DNA from: Dendrobium chrysotoxum
Taxonomy: Eukaryota > Streptophyta > Magnoliopsida > Asparagales > Orchidaceae
Reading direction: 5' to 3'
DNA length: 64,000 nt
NCBI GenBank assembly: GCA_019925795.1
Contig: CM034314.1
Span: 22,933,774 to 22,997,773 of the forward strand
Position 1 is the stretch's first letter; every line of letters starts with the position of its first letter. The notes beneath the pieces were generated by a model. The model was given only the letters and a program-made list of their open reading frames with translations. It made no database searches and was not told the origin of the DNA. Shown one piece after another: positions 23,501 through 36,324 of this stretch. Made by a program: the position numbers and the translations under genes.

Positions 23501-25620
23501 GAGACTGTATGACTTTGATATGTCCTATAGGGATTTGATATGTTTGGATTTTATTATTTAGATTTTAAGAGTTGGAATTGATTATTTAATTATGAAGAAC
23601 TTATAAATTAATAAGCCCAAAGTGAAAGGGTTATTAATTTATAAATCCTAAAAGGCTTTGCAAAGTGAAATGCAGTCATCCCCCATGTAGGTTAGATGAC
23701 TACATAAAGCCTTAGAAAAATTTAATTTATGATTTATTAGAGATAGAAAGAGGGACAATTCAATTAAATACACATGCCCTCTAAGTGGAGTCAAGCATGA
23801 TGTATTGGGTTAGTAATTTAATAGTGTTTGATTAAAGGTTGTAAAAATTTATACACCCATGCCTTCCGTGAGTGGAGGATAACATGGTGCATATAACTCT
23901 TAACTTGTTTATTTCAGGTTTATTAAATCCCTTAATCACATATGTGAATCAAACACAACATAAAGGGATCATGGAGTGGTTTAGATGTATTAAAGGCTTT
24001 GAAATTTAATGTTAAAACACCCTCCAAATGTTATTAAGTGTCAAACATGAAAGCCTTAATATTTAATTAAGATTAATTATCAAATTTATTTGATTAAAAA
24101 TGAATTTTAATCAAATAAATTATCAAATTAAATTTGTTTTTACGCTTTATATTTTTATCAAATTATTCTAATTTTTAATTAATTATTTAATTTATAATTA
24201 TTTTAAATTAATTATTAATTAATTACTAATAAATTATTCAAAAAATTTATATAAATTTAAATGATTAATCTCTAAATTTTATTTAATTTTATCTAAATTT
24301 TTATATATTTTTTGAATTTTATATATAATATTAAATTTATAAAATTGAGAAATTAATTATCTAATGAATTTAAATTAATTTTTAGATGAAAATTTTATTT
24401 AAATTCAAATTATAATTCTCTGATTTTATTTTTATTTTTATTTAAATTTGGCTTATATATATTTTTTAATTTTTTTATTTTTAATAAATTTATTTAATTA
24501 ATTTTTAATTGAGGCATAATGAAAATGTTAATTAAAATTTAATCAATTTAAGTTTGGATTTTAATTTTTTGATGATTGTACATTTGGTTTGATGTTGATT
24601 AAAGGTTAATTGATTTTTTATGGATTTTTTTAATTTATTAGAAATTATTAAAGTTTAACCCTTAATGAAGGGTTAATTTTTATTTAATCATTATTTGAAG
24701 ATCAATTAGTATCAAATGAAGGTAGATTTAATCATAGGGTGTAATGTCACTATGTTTGCTATGTTTAATCTTTCATCCAAATAGGATGTGTATATGTATC
24801 TCTAGAATTGCCTAAGTTAGCTAGACCCATCCTTAATTATTGTCCTTAGATGTCACTATATTAAATAGGATTGAAATCAAAGTCTTTAACCCTTACACAT
24901 TTATATAAACAAATAACATCAATCATACTGTCCTAAATCTAGAATAATTGGGTAAATCAAATTCGTAAACATTTAGGTCAGGTCATGATCCAATTGCTTA
25001 CAAATTTGATATCCATCAATGTATCATTCAAAGGGTTTTGGACAAATCATAGGATGTTGATGATATCCCATAATTTATCCTATCCAAAATTCAACTCAAA
25101 TGATTGAATGTTTAGGGAATAATTCATAAGAGTTTAAGAATATTAAGGATGTGATTATTCCCTAAATATAAAACAAAAGCATTTGAATTTAATTTCTCCC
25201 AAATAAGCTCTGTTTACTGATTTCATGGAGGGCTTAAGTGTTTAAAATGGACTTAAAATGTATTTTTGATGAATTTTTAAAAATTAAAGGTCAAATCATG
25301 ACCTATGATTTTGCAAATTTAACTATTACTAAAATGAAGCTCAAATAAACCAAAAAAATGGCGAGTATTAACATGCTCAAGATTATTTTCCCAAAATATC
25401 AAATTATTTGAATTTATATTTAATAAAATATTTTAAAAAATGGAAAATAAAATAACTAAAATTATTTATTATTTATTAAATATTTTCATTTCATTTTAAT
25501 TTTAAATACAAATAGCTTTTATTTTGAATCCATAGACACCAAGATCATAAAAATCTATTAAGAAATGGATTTTCTAGGATTTTCTAAAGTTTAATGCATT
25601 TAAAACATTTAAAATTAAGT
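23501..25620. other. Extremely AT-rich stretch
   Basis: 24050-24700 is almost pure A/T made of TTAATTAATTA, AAATTTA and TTTTAATT words. No gene. It could be scaffold-attachment-like DNA or decayed transposon; the sequence alone does not decide. Confidence 0.45.
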
Positions 25621-27204
25621 TTGTTAATTTAAATGAAGGTGGTGGCGGCGACAATAGGCCACGCGGTAACATATGGTTGGCGGGTTCAAAACAACAGTGA
25701 TTATGGCAATCATTTGTAATGATTGTGCGGCGGTGCGCTTCACTTATCCACGTTAGGCGCAGAATAGAGCCGTTAAATTACCCACTATTTTGAATAGACA
25801 GCCGAGATTGCATCAGATGATGATCCAAACAACCAAGCAGACCACGTAGTTTTAATAAGCCATGAAACGACAAGATCAGAGCCATTGATCATGAGATCAA
25901 TGGCTTATATCTTGTATAGTTTATATATAATCTTAATAAACCCTTGAAGATGAAGAATGTTTTAAACTTGTAAATAGCTAAACCATAATCAATGAAACTT
26001 TAAATGGAGCTTAAATGAGTTTGATAGAAGAGTAGGAATGATTTTTGGGGTTTAAAAAGTGCTTATAAAAAGTTATTTAATGCTATCTATTTCAAACTAG
26101 GGTTTATCTTTTACCTCGATAGGATGGGTCTCAAAGGTTATTTGAGGGCTTGATTTGTTTCTTGAGAGGTGTAGAACAAGTCTCCTAAAGAAGTCAAAGG
26201 TTGAGGTGCTCTGGATTAGGAGTTATCAGGCTTGGACGGACTAGGTGCATGACATGGCCAGAATCTCGCCGTTGGCAGCCTTTGATCGGTGTGTTTGATT
26301 TAGGGAAATATAGAGGGAGATGTTTAGAGCCAAAATGAAATGAGAGTTCTGGCTTAGAGGCTTGAGTGTGATGAGAGAATGCTTATATGTTGAATGAATC
26401 ATTTTTGGTCACTTTTGCTAATTCAAACATGATGGATTTGGAGGGTTAGGATTACTTTGGAAGGATTGCTAGATTGTGGCCAAGTGTCCCCCATGTGTTT
26501 AGAGGCCTGAGTAAAGGATAATAGTAAGGACAATGAGTTGGAAAGTTTATTTTGGCTTCACATGGAGATTAGGGACCACTTAGAGCTATTTTAGGATTAA
26601 TTAGTTCTTAAGCTAGGTTTAAATAATTCTTAAGATGCTTCTGGAATTATTTCAAATAACATAGGTGAGTTGGAATGGAGGGAATGGCTTAGATTGGGTC
26701 AATTGACCATATGAGCTTCCTTGACTATTTGTTGAATATTTGACTAGTTAACTTGGTCAAGGGAGCTGAGGTTTCAAGTAGGAATGTCTAGGGGTTGGTT
26801 GAGGTGGCTTGGAGGAGGTTTGGAGCAAAGGGTTTAGTGTAAAGCAAAGGAGTTTATGGATGACATGGTTTGACCACACATAGGTCTAGTTGACCAAGCC
26901 AACTGTTGACTGAGTCAAGTAACCAACATGCCCAAATAACTAGGAGTGATTTTTAAAAGGGTTTGATGAAATTCAAGCATCATTTGGATTTTGATTGGAT
27001 GTAGATAGTGTATATGATCAATTGAGCTAGCTTGGGCTAGCTCAATTTGATCATATGAGTCAATTGATGGTTAAAGGGTCTACTGACTTTTTATCTGTCA
27101 TCCAAAGTTCCTTGTGAGATGATTTAAGCATGAATTAAGTTAAAGGGCTGGTGTACTATGCCAAGCAGTGCACCAGACTACCTGGTTATAGTGCAGGGCT
27201 ATAA
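25621..27204. other. Unassigned stretch with a GC-richer island and a hairpin
   Basis: 25630-25870 is GC-richer (GGTGGTGGCGGCGACAATAGG) and reads like the promoter-proximal part of an LTR, without identifiable ends. Nothing codes for a recognised protein. The hairpin at 27012-27056 is listed separately. Confidence 0.35.
27012..27056. repeat. Strong inverted repeat, 20-bp arms, 4-nt loop
   Basis: Left arm ATATGATCAATTGAGCTAGC (27012-27031), loop TTGG, right arm GCTAGCTCAATTTGATCATAT (27036-27056). The arms pair completely except for one bulged base. Confidence 0.85.
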
Positions 27205-27460
27205 CTAAAGGTGATTGATGATTGAAGTTTGGTTGAATGACTAGTTATAGGTTGAATGATAGATTTGATGATTGCTTAATTATTAGATGATTGAGAAAAT
27301 TAGTTGTTGGTTGATTGAAGCTTTGATTGTTGGAAGTGCAAGCTTTTTTGATTAATTGAATACTTGATTGATTAATTACAAGCTAGATGTATGATTGGTG
27401 ATTGATTGATTATTGGTCATTGATGATTGGAGGGTGATTGGCTCAATGATTGAGAACTGG
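27205..27460. repeat. Degenerate GATTGATT-type short tandem repeat
   Basis: Repeated words TTGATTGATT, GATGATTG and TTGGTTGA at irregular spacing, with A/C depletion on this strand. A low-complexity tract with no gene. Confidence 0.6.
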
Positions 27461-27526
27461 CTAGATGGTTGAATGTTGGCTAACTATTAACCATTAGATG
27501 GATTAGAAGGAGTAGGGTGGTTCCTT

Positions 27527-28011
27527 ATGACCTCATACAAAAATGAGGTCAACAAGGTCCTAGTTGTTTCTCCTCTATTGAAGGCTAGAGCATATCATTC
27601 TTCAAATCCTCTGTATCCCCTATTCGAAGCAACTATTATAAACTTCAAATTGATTATTGATACAATAAAAATTATTATGTTATTTGCCTATGATTATGTT
27701 ATTTATACTTGTAATTCTTGTATTTTATACAAAAAAATTATAATAAATAAAGAAAAATTAAACCAGCACTACTGTACCAGCAGATCAGCACCACAACACC
27801 ATACCTCATTTCAGCGTTACAGTGCAACACCCTCTACTTTGCAGCAGAGAGCTTATCAAAAATTTGTTGGAGAGCTTAATGTCATATCAAAGCACCATAG
27901 TGCCAAATAGCCCAACATCGCATAGGATGAAGATTTGACCAATGAATTAAAGTGACCATTGGAGAACTTCACCTATTCAATAGCATCAAAATACCATCAA
28001 GCCATCACCAA
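27527..28011. other. Unassigned stretch with a short open frame
   Basis: A 127-codon frame (27527-27910) has no domain I recognise and an irregular composition. I do not call it a gene. Confidence 0.3.
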
Positions 28012-29226
28012 AATTTTGATACGAAGATCTAACACACAAATATATAAAAAAGTAGGGTGCATCATGTATAAGAGTAGGATGATACAAAGATATAAAGTTT
28101 TGCATCCTAGCTTGATATGAAGATTCATCACACAAATAAATAAAAGAGTAGGGTGCATCATGCATGAGAGACACCAAAATTTTTATATGGAAAACCCCCT
28201 AAAGAGAGAAAAATCACGGGGTCTTGCCTAATCGAATGGATTTCACTAGTGTTAGTGGTTGATTACAAATAATGTCCTTCCTTGAAGGAGGGCAGTGGCT
28301 CAAGGTAGCAAATATCCATTATATAGAGCACATTACATAGTTGGAGAATAACATAACATCTATTCTTAAAAGAGTGCGAGCCTTTTTTTTTTATAGGGTT
28401 GTAGTTGGATGATGGTGGTCAAAGGAACCATAATTAGGTGGGCGATGGACGTTGAAAGGACCACAGTCTCACAATGGTGGTCGGAGGGACTATAATCGGC
28501 TTTCGACGGAGATTGGAAGGATTGTACTTAGGCAACCTTGGTCGGAGCGACTGTTGTTAGTGGGTGATGGAGGTCAGATGGATCATAGTTGGGTGACGAT
28601 GGACAGACAAAGGCTCGATATTGACAACCAGATGGAGATCCAATGACAATGGTTGGGTAGAGCGTTAACAGTGGTAGCCTTGATTCGTTTGCGGTGGTGT
28701 CGGGTGGAGCTCCGCGATTTGTCAAGCTCGAGAGCTCTTCTCTTCTTCCCGCATCCTCCTCCCCCTTTCATATGAAGGATGGAGGGTCTATTTATAATTT
28801 TTTGGGAGTGACATGTTTAGTAAAATGTTGAAGATCTAGGGGAATTCGGGAGTGTTCCGTTGTATGGCCCATATTAATTCCCTTGATCATGGATTTTTAT
28901 TGGGCATTTAAGTGCCTTAGTGATGTATAAATTGAGTGATCATAGGCTTGCTTGATTCGCCTCGTTGAGTCGCTCGATTGGACTATAAGCTTGTCATATT
29001 CAGATATCGACTTGTCATCCAAATGATACTATGAAGCTTCCAAGAATATTTTGATCCTTTGATTTGGGTTCATTTGGCCTCGAATTGGATTGAATTTGGT
29101 GCTACTGGATTTGTCTCCTTGAGATATTCAATTTGATTATAAGCTTGCTGAAATTAGAGTTTGGATGGTCCTGAATTTAATTTTGAAAGTTTATATTCAT
29201 ATTTGCATCGAGATTCGTGCCCTATC
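28012..29226 (-). mobile_element. LTR family A, copy A5 (minus orientation)
   Basis: On the minus strand it opens TGATAGGGCACGAATCTCG (29226) and keeps the CTCAACGAGGCGAATCAAGC phrase (28960) and the block read as ATGGAAAACCCCCTAAAGAG on the plus strand (28177). The core (28400-28680) is a tandem array around GGATCATAGTTGGGTGACGATGG. Its far end contains a local duplication: AACACACAAATA...AAGAGTAGGGTGCATCATG appears at about 28030 and 28130. Confidence 0.65.
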
Positions 29227-29271
29227 AAGGTGATTTTTTGTGACTATCACTAATAAATGAAAAGAAAAATA

Positions 29272-29273
<2 letters not shown>

Positions 29274-29333
<60 letters not shown>
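29274..29333. repeat. (TA)n microsatellite
   Basis: Thirty or so uninterrupted TA units beside LTR A5. Confidence 0.95.
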
Positions 29334-29335
<2 letters not shown>

Positions 29336-30156
29336 TGAAGATTGGTATCTTTATTTATAATCATTAATGACATGGACAGTTTTTGCTTTATTAAGACTTT
29401 TATGGTTGAATGAAAGTTAACCTCTCAATCAAAATGTTAAGATAAGCTTCGAGAGTTGAGGACAAAAATTTGTAGGTCAGACGTGATTTAATGATGACAA
29501 CAAAGTTAACTATTATCGTATATCAAGCTGTGTTCGTGACCAGTTCAATTCTTAATTTATAAAGATATTATTATGTGTGAAGTATGGATGTAATTTTTTG
29601 TCTGGACTTCAATCAGATAAAAATATATGTTTTTTCTCTCTCTTTTATTGGTCCTATAAAAAAAAGAGAAAAAATTTCATATTTCTTCACGTGATTGGAG
29701 TCCGGACGACGTCAGAACTCTGCACCTAATAATTTTTTCAATTTATGGCAGACAATAATTTGGATGGGAATATTTTTACTCAAAATGATTTTGAGGATAA
29801 AATTAAAAAAAAAATTATATTTATTTTAAAAAAATATAATATAAAAAGTTCATTGATTGTAAATATATTATTTAAAATTTAAAAGAAATTTAAAAAATTT
29901 TAAAATCGTCATCACAATAATTTATTAAGAACCTTTCAACAACTATTACGATTAGGCTTAATAATTCAACAAAAAAAATTTAGTCATGGAGGGCTAATAA
30001 ACATTTCAATGAATGGATGAGGAATACTCTAGCAGTTATTTATGGAGTTTAATTGTTTAATTTATAATTCAATTGAATAAACCACCACTGTCTCTTGCTA
30101 CCCACCATTGTTGATTGCATATTTGCATCGTCGCAAATCATTGCCAACCACTCCCG
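29334..30156. other. AT-rich stretch with a possible foldback MITE
   Basis: 29590-29745 has ends that pair in part: GTCTGGACTTCAATCA near the left, and the reverse complement of the right end, GTCCGGACTCCAATCACG, preceded by AATTATTAGGTGC. The right end resembles the end of the MITE at 38923. The rest is unassigned. Confidence 0.35.
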
Positions 30157-31577
30157 CTACCACCAGCCATTGCTTGCAACAACTAATTGTCGAGCATCAT
30201 TGCCCTCTGACCATGTCATCTCCACTGTATCAATGGCAACCGACAAAGTTAATGCCAAGATAATAAGCTTGTAAACTACGGGATACACAGTATCGATCTT
30301 TTTTAACCTTAATAAATATTTTGTAAGATCAGCAATGTTACTGAAAGATGAGAACTCATCGCTTGTACGCATATCAAGAATATATGTTGATAGATGGTGC
30401 TCTAGAGCCACAAGTTCAACTATAAAAAAATCTCCTGAATATAGCTCTGTAAGCCGAATTAATTTTCCTTATCACAAGCATAAAATGAGTTACTTGGATT
30501 TAGATACAAGACACAAAGAAGCAACTGAGTACTAGCTTCAGAGAACCAATTATTCAGCTATTTAAGTTGCATATGAATAACATTATTAAAGAAATCCACA
30601 CGATAATGATGTAAATTTATTATTTTCTCATTTTTGTGTACTGATCATCGGCGAGCCTTGAATGTAAAACTCATAATAGGAACTTCAACTTCAAAAATAA
30701 TGCAAAAAATGTGATGCTTCTTCCAATAAAGAAGCTCATCTATTTTTTCTCATCATCTGTAATTGTTGTTTGGAAATTTGCATTAATTTCATTGTATTCA
30801 CGATATCCTGATATTTTCTCTACAAGGCTTGCGATAATTCTTTAGTAACACTTAAAATGTCAATAATTATGTATATTGCAAGGATAAAATTAAAAGATTC
30901 TATAACATCTATTAGAATACTAGCTTCAATAGCTTATTGATCATGTACCTCATCATACTTAATAATTTCAAGCACTTCAATTACTGAAGTGTACATTTTG
31001 TTCAAATTAATTAAGGTTTGAAAATGCGAACCTCAACGAGTGTCACCAGCTCATTATAATTGTCTCTTGATTCAAACCTCGACCACTGCTCAACTACCCT
31101 TAAGTTAGTTGAAAAACTATTTTATCATGTTAAATGGCTTTAAGCGGATCACTTCTCTTATATAAAGCTCCTACAGTGATGACAATTTTTAAAGTGATCT
31201 CAATAAGATGTTTCACATGTCAATAATTTTTTGTTATAATCACTAAGCACAATTGGAGATGATGAGCAAAGTAATGAACATCGAATTATATTAGTTAGTA
31301 GTAGAGACAAAAAGTGATATCTTTTTGCACGTTGTATTCTAGCCAATCAGGATATTCCTCAAACCATTTCAGATTAAATCTGCATGCAACATTGCCAACT
31401 AATGTTTGGAGGAATTGAAGACTTTCAATTGATGAGGTCCCTTCAATAGATACGCTCTCCAAATTTTATCTCTTTTATTTACATCGTAACTCCAAATTGA
31501 AGGTCAGAGTCCAGAATCAGTTGGGAGATTATTAATATCATTCTCTACACGTTCTTTTCTCTTAAATAACGATCCAT
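30157..31577 (-). pseudogene. hAT transposase of the ZMYM1/TTF zinc-finger kind, broken
   Basis: Minus strand. A possible start at 31577 reads MDRYLREKN. Next come NDINNLPTDSGL (then a stop), YDVNKRDKIWRAYLLKGPHQ, and LVGNVACRFNLKWFEEYPDWLEY, the TTF-type zinc-finger region of ZMYM1-like hAT transposases. Then FDVHYFAHHLQLCLV (DUF4371-like), GLNQE, and finally (30411-30157) DLTKYLLRLKKIDTVYPVVYKLIILALTLSVAIDTVE, the hAT C-terminal dimerisation block. Many stops and frame changes lie between these, and the central catalytic region is shortened by deletion, since the zinc-finger and DUF4371-like parts nearly abut near 31300. Not functional. Element ends were not found. Confidence 0.75.
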
Positions 31578-32695
31578 TTAAATATATCCTATGAAAAAAT
31601 TTAGAACCACAAAAAACACCCGCCAATAAAAAAATCACATCAAAATCATAAAATTCACCCTAGATAGTCGGGCTAATGCCCTAAGGCTAATGATCAATGA
31701 TGATGATGCTAAAATAAAGCTAGCACTTCATAGCTACAAAAGGGTTATCTATTTTAGTTTCATAGTTTCTAGGAGTGCCTTTCAATGCTACCAAACAACA
31801 CTAAAATCATAAATAGGTCTTCACCATAAAACAGAAACACAATACGTTTGATTGAGTTGCTGCTAGCTGATGTAATATAAAAAAAGAAAGCAGTTCGTTT
31901 GACAATATCATAACCCCTAAAATATACAAAAACTGAGTAATAGCTAGGACCAAAAAATTATATCAAGAACTGGAAGCTTAAGATGTTAATAGCTTTCGAA
32001 ACTACGAAACAAAGCCTAAGATGTTAATAGCTTTTGAAGCTTGAGAAAATGCAAATGAAACTACAAAACTTGTTAACAAAAACTGGAAGCTTAGATAAGG
32101 ATAAAATAATCCATTACCATTATAGATCTAAATATAACACCGAAAAACTATATCAAACTGAATTAGCACTCCATCTAAAAATTATGGACATTGCAAGGTA
32201 ATTGAACTTCTATTCATAGTAAAAGTTCTTACAGAATAAGAATAAATGCTTAAAACTTTAAACTAGCAAATGACAATACTTCTGATGACAATCCTGGATT
32301 GCTCTATTACTACTTCCTCTAATCTTTTTTACACTATATTATACTTCTTTATATTTATTTAATTATTCTGTTAGAACAAGTTTCCTATGCGTCTTCAGTT
32401 CTGGATCCATTTCTACTGTGTAGTAACTTTTGAAAAGATAATTTAGCCATCTAGCAATATTGTTGAAGGTGTTGATACTTAGCTTCTCTGTGTAATGTCC
32501 TTCGTTAAAATAAGTGATTCTTATAATTAAATTATGTACAATACTAACTATATCATAGTTAAATTATGTTGAATAAAGTTCCTATCGTTGGAAAGAAAAG
32601 TTGTAAACTTTAAATAATAATGCAATTAAAATAAACATTGCCTGTTTGTATCCGGAAGAACTTTTGGTGAAAACCTATTATGCTAAACCATAGAG
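31578..32695. other. Unassigned AT-rich stretch
   Basis: No recognisable gene or repeat end between the hAT pseudogene and CACTA-1. A near-duplicate phrase (AAGATGTTAATAGCTTT) occurs at about 31981 and 32019. Confidence 0.45.
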
Positions 32696-32744
32696 ATTCA
32701 TTACCAAAAAATATGGTTTTCGCAGCACATTTTTTAACCTATCC

Positions 32745-33070
32745 CGGCGGTTATACCCGCTACTAATTTCTTTGCAGCGGTTTTTGAACTGCTACACGCC
32801 CGCTGTGTTTGCAATGCGCTGCAACGGCATTCCGCAGCGGTTCAAGGAATGGCGGGGTAAAGTTTACGGAGTGCATATTTGGGCAGCGGTTTAAACCGCC
32901 ACTAAATGCCCAAAAAGGTGGCAGTTATAACCGCATCAAAGACAATAAAATTGAACTGATTCCCAGTATTGTGGTGGTTATAACCGCCACAAATCTGGAA
33001 CATTGTAGCGGTTATAACCGCCACACTATATACAATTTACAGGATTGTGGCGGTTAAAACCGCCACAATT
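32745..33070. repeat. Subterminal palindromic repeats of CACTA-1, left side
   Basis: At least seven copies or half-copies of a palindrome around GGCGGTTATAACCGCC occur, for example at 32749, 32886, 32923, 32974, 33004 and 33046. In En/Spm elements such arrays are binding sites for the TNPA-type protein. Two matching copies lie on the right side (36234 and 36268). Confidence 0.85.
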
Positions 33071-33743
33071 GCCCAGATTTGTTTTTTAGAAAACACAAAA
33101 TCTGATCGTTCACCCTACATCTAACTAGTTCAGTTGGTCAGCCATCAATGCCACACAAAACAAATCTGAGACAAGAAGATCACCAAATAGTGGAGCAATA
33201 CAATCCATAGAGAAGGGGACCCAAAAAATGGATGTGGACTTCACGATTGAGGTGTCCAACAAACCAAGTGGGAACGAGTAAATGATAAAGAGTATTAGTG
33301 GTGAATAGCCATTGTAAAGACAAAACCAACAAGGTTGCAATAGAAAGCAAGTAAATCTTAAGATCTAGATGATATTTAAGGTTCAAGTGAGGTATCTGAA
33401 ATCTAAGGGTCAATTCTGAGTAGGCTGTGAACCCCAAATGAGTTGATCATAAATCAATATCATCCATTTCACAACAACAAGAGAATATTGATACGAACTT
33501 TAGCATAAATAGATTCCAACAAGCAAGTGTAATAACAAGAAAATATAACTCATCTCCAAATGCCAAGTCAAACTTAAGAAAAATTACTAGAAAACACTAT
33601 GATTCATATATTACAAAAAAGAAAATGAGCACAAAATAACAACCTCTAGAGTTTAAAAGCAAAACAACATAAGTTCGACAATACATAAAATATCCATACA
33701 AGTAGAAGCATCACACTTAATACTATAGCTCATCAATAGACTG

Positions 33744-35380
33744 TCAAGCATCAGATGAATTGTCATTGCCACCCTGAAAATAGTATGAAAATAATGAGAT
33801 AATAATAATCAAGCAATTTACATTTAAATTACATAATTTTTTTCATACCATTTATGATCCTCCATGGGGTGGATGTTTCATTTGAAATTCAGGGCATGAA
33901 CTGTTTCATCTCATCACGAAATGAGCCAAACTCTCTCATCTGATTATCATGAAATGATCTGAACTCCTCTCTAAGACTAGCAATTTGTCCAAAATTGCTG
34001 CCGCTACCACCACCTTCTTCAGTTTTGCTTTGAGGAAAGAATCTAGTCGGTGTGACACCAAAGCCCTGAGTACGAACTCGACCTGAATGTTCAGGTCCCA
34101 TAACTATAGCAAAGACTCTCATTAGCTTCAATATTGCTGTCTTCAGGTGTAAGCCCTTCTTCGGCAAGAAGCTTGCATGCCTGTGTCTACAGTACAAATA
34201 TATATAGTTAAATCTATTGAAGAACGATTTATTAAAAAAATTGTAATAACTATATATATGTATCCATCGCTGCATAGCATCCTTAGATGACCAGGTACCA
34301 TCTTTGTGCATCCTATTGATTTTTCATAATTGTAATCTGTCCTTGATAGACTACAAAAAAATTATAATAACATTGTAAGTTTGGAAATAAAACATTTAGT
34401 ACTAATAAATCAAAATTTAATTTTATACCATTTCCTTCTGTCTTCGAACTGAACTCACACAATCCATTGTGTGAGGACAAGTTTGTTTCTTCACATTGGC
34501 AGAATTTTTCGAAGCCCTTTCCTGTGAGACAAGATAATGTTACATTCCAAATTTTCAAATAGTAATAAATATATAACAAAAAGCTTAATCTCAATATTTA
34601 CCTGGTCTTCTGGCTTTGACTATTGGTTAACAAGTTGACACCATTGTGTTTGGTCAACTCCAGTTGAAATTGTTTCCAAAATTTTCTCAATTGGCCTACT
34701 GTCCCAATGCTCAGCTTTTAAAGTAGTTTTATAATTACGCCATTTCACCCCAAGGGATTGAAGAATCCAATGGCGTATATGACCAGGAAACTCAAATTTA
34801 GACTGCAATTGAAAATATGATTTGATTATTAATAATATAAAACTTAAAAGAAAAATTAAATTTACATTGAAATATATAATACCTCAACTTCAGCCAACAT
34901 CTTTTTCTTGAAGGGCTCCATACCCTTATTTCTCCAATCAGGGAAAGTAATTGGAGCCAACATATGATCTCTTGCAACAACACCAAGATATGATCCTAGC
35001 AAAATCGACTCAGGGATGTTACAAGGGATGTTATTTTCATTTACCTCTATATGAATTCGTATTCCTGGCGGCATATTCTGTATATCAGCACATGTTGTTC
35101 TCCCCCTACGCCTGATAGGATTTCCTTGCTCATCTACATAATTCAAAATAAATGAACAAGCAAGAATAAACATGATAGGCCCTTGCTCATCTCCACAATT
35201 TAATTAAAATACAATGAATGCCATGAAAAGAAAATTATACCTATTAGCCATACCCCCTCTTCTGGGGATGGAGCTGTGCCACAAAATGAATGTCGTGAAG
35301 TCTGTTGGCTCCCACTACACTCAATCTCCTCCTGTGAATATGGATGTACTTGAGTAGAAGGGGTGATTGATTCAGTCTGC
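33744..35380 (-). pseudogene. Transposase_24-like (CACTA second protein) gene, two nonsense codons and a frameshift
   Basis: Minus-strand exons are readable. About 35360-35243 encodes QVHPYSQEEIECSGSQQTSRHSF. 35133-34883 encodes DEQGNPIRRRGRTTCADIQNMPPG...SYLGVVARDHMLAPITFPDWRNKGMEPFKK. 34802-34602 encodes SKFEFPGHIRHWILQSLGVKWRNYKTTLK..., with stop TAG at 34622-34620 where the family has Trp. 34521-34429 encodes ERASKNSANVKKQTCPHTMD. 34350 to about 34260 encodes SIKDRLQL, a TGA stop at 34326-34324, then KINRMHKDGTW. Then a frameshift near 34120, before VFAIVMGPEHSGRVRTQGFGVTPTRFF. The last exon 33773-33744 encodes GGNDNSSDA. All joints have GT-AG borders except the uncertain one near 34245. 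The family is carried by plant CACTA elements; its exact role is not settled. Confidence 0.8.
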
Positions 35381-36324
35381 CACTACACTCAATCTCCTCC
35401 TGATTGAATTAATTTTACTTTAGATCTCCTTCATCTATAATATACTCAACAAAATAACTCAAAAATAATACACTATCTTTACTTCAATCTGCGTTCCTCT
35501 TTTTTTATTCCTTTCTCAACAAAACAAACTCCAACTAACAAAAGACATAAAAGTTCCTAAGAAATGAGATTTTTTTATTATACTTTTACTTCCATTAGTT
35601 ACACCTCATTGACTCAGAAGCTTGATGAGGTTCACAGAGCATATATACCGACAACAAGTTAAGGAGAAAGCAAATTTAAGTCGGGAGCTCAATGGGAGCT
35701 TGCTAAACTTCATGTTGAGAATTTCTTAGTCTAATTCACTCGAACTAATGTCTAGATAAAATAACATCATCTCATCTTCCGTTCATCCAAGACAACAAAA
35801 TATTATGAAGATATAATGATTTCTATATAACAAGGGCCTCAGATAACTTCTACATGATGGAATAGCGTTCTCAACAGCATGAAATATTTTCTCAACGAGA
35901 TATGTTCACTTCTCATCAAAGCATGCTAGCTAGCTAACATTATGGAGCAATGAAACCTCTTCTTTGAAGAATATCACTACCAAAATTAAAAAACCCTAGG
36001 TTAGGGGACAAATCGATCGGGTGCAGGAATAACTGGAGGAGCTGGAAGCCTTTGACGCCGACGACTGGACAGCCGGCTCGCTCTTTGACGCCGACGACGG
36101 AGGAGCAGGGGGCGGGCGCACAGAGCTAGGGATTCGGAGGAGGAGAAGGGGGCGCGGGATCGAAATGGAGAAAAGAATCGCGAGAGGCGAATGGTCAGCC
36201 TAGGTTAAGTGATTTAAAGCACAATTTCTTCTAGCAGTTATAACCGCCGTGGAAACCAGGTTTTGCCAGCGGTTTTCAAACCGCCAATAACAAGTGCTGC
36301 GAAAGATCTCATTTTTTGGTAGTG

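Larger units (their letters stand above)
32699..36324 (-). mobile_element. CACTA-1: non-autonomous CACTA (En/Spm) element
   Basis: Left end CATTACCAAAAAATATGG...TTCGCAGCAC and, read inward on the other strand, right end CACTACCAAAAAATGAGATC...TTCGCAGCAC form matching terminal inverted repeats. The first base change CACTA to CATTA on the left is a single substitution. Both subterminal regions hold many copies of a GCGGTTATAACCGC-type palindrome. The element is 3.6 kb and carries one broken minus-strand gene (33744-35380), no TNP2 transposase. GC-rich 36020-36180 looks like its 5' untranslated exon. No 3-bp target duplication is seen (ATT left, AGA right). Confidence 0.85.

Noticed and set aside
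33889..35173. Short frames as separate host genes
   Set aside because: They are exons of one Transposase_24-like gene inside CACTA-1, with splice sites between them.
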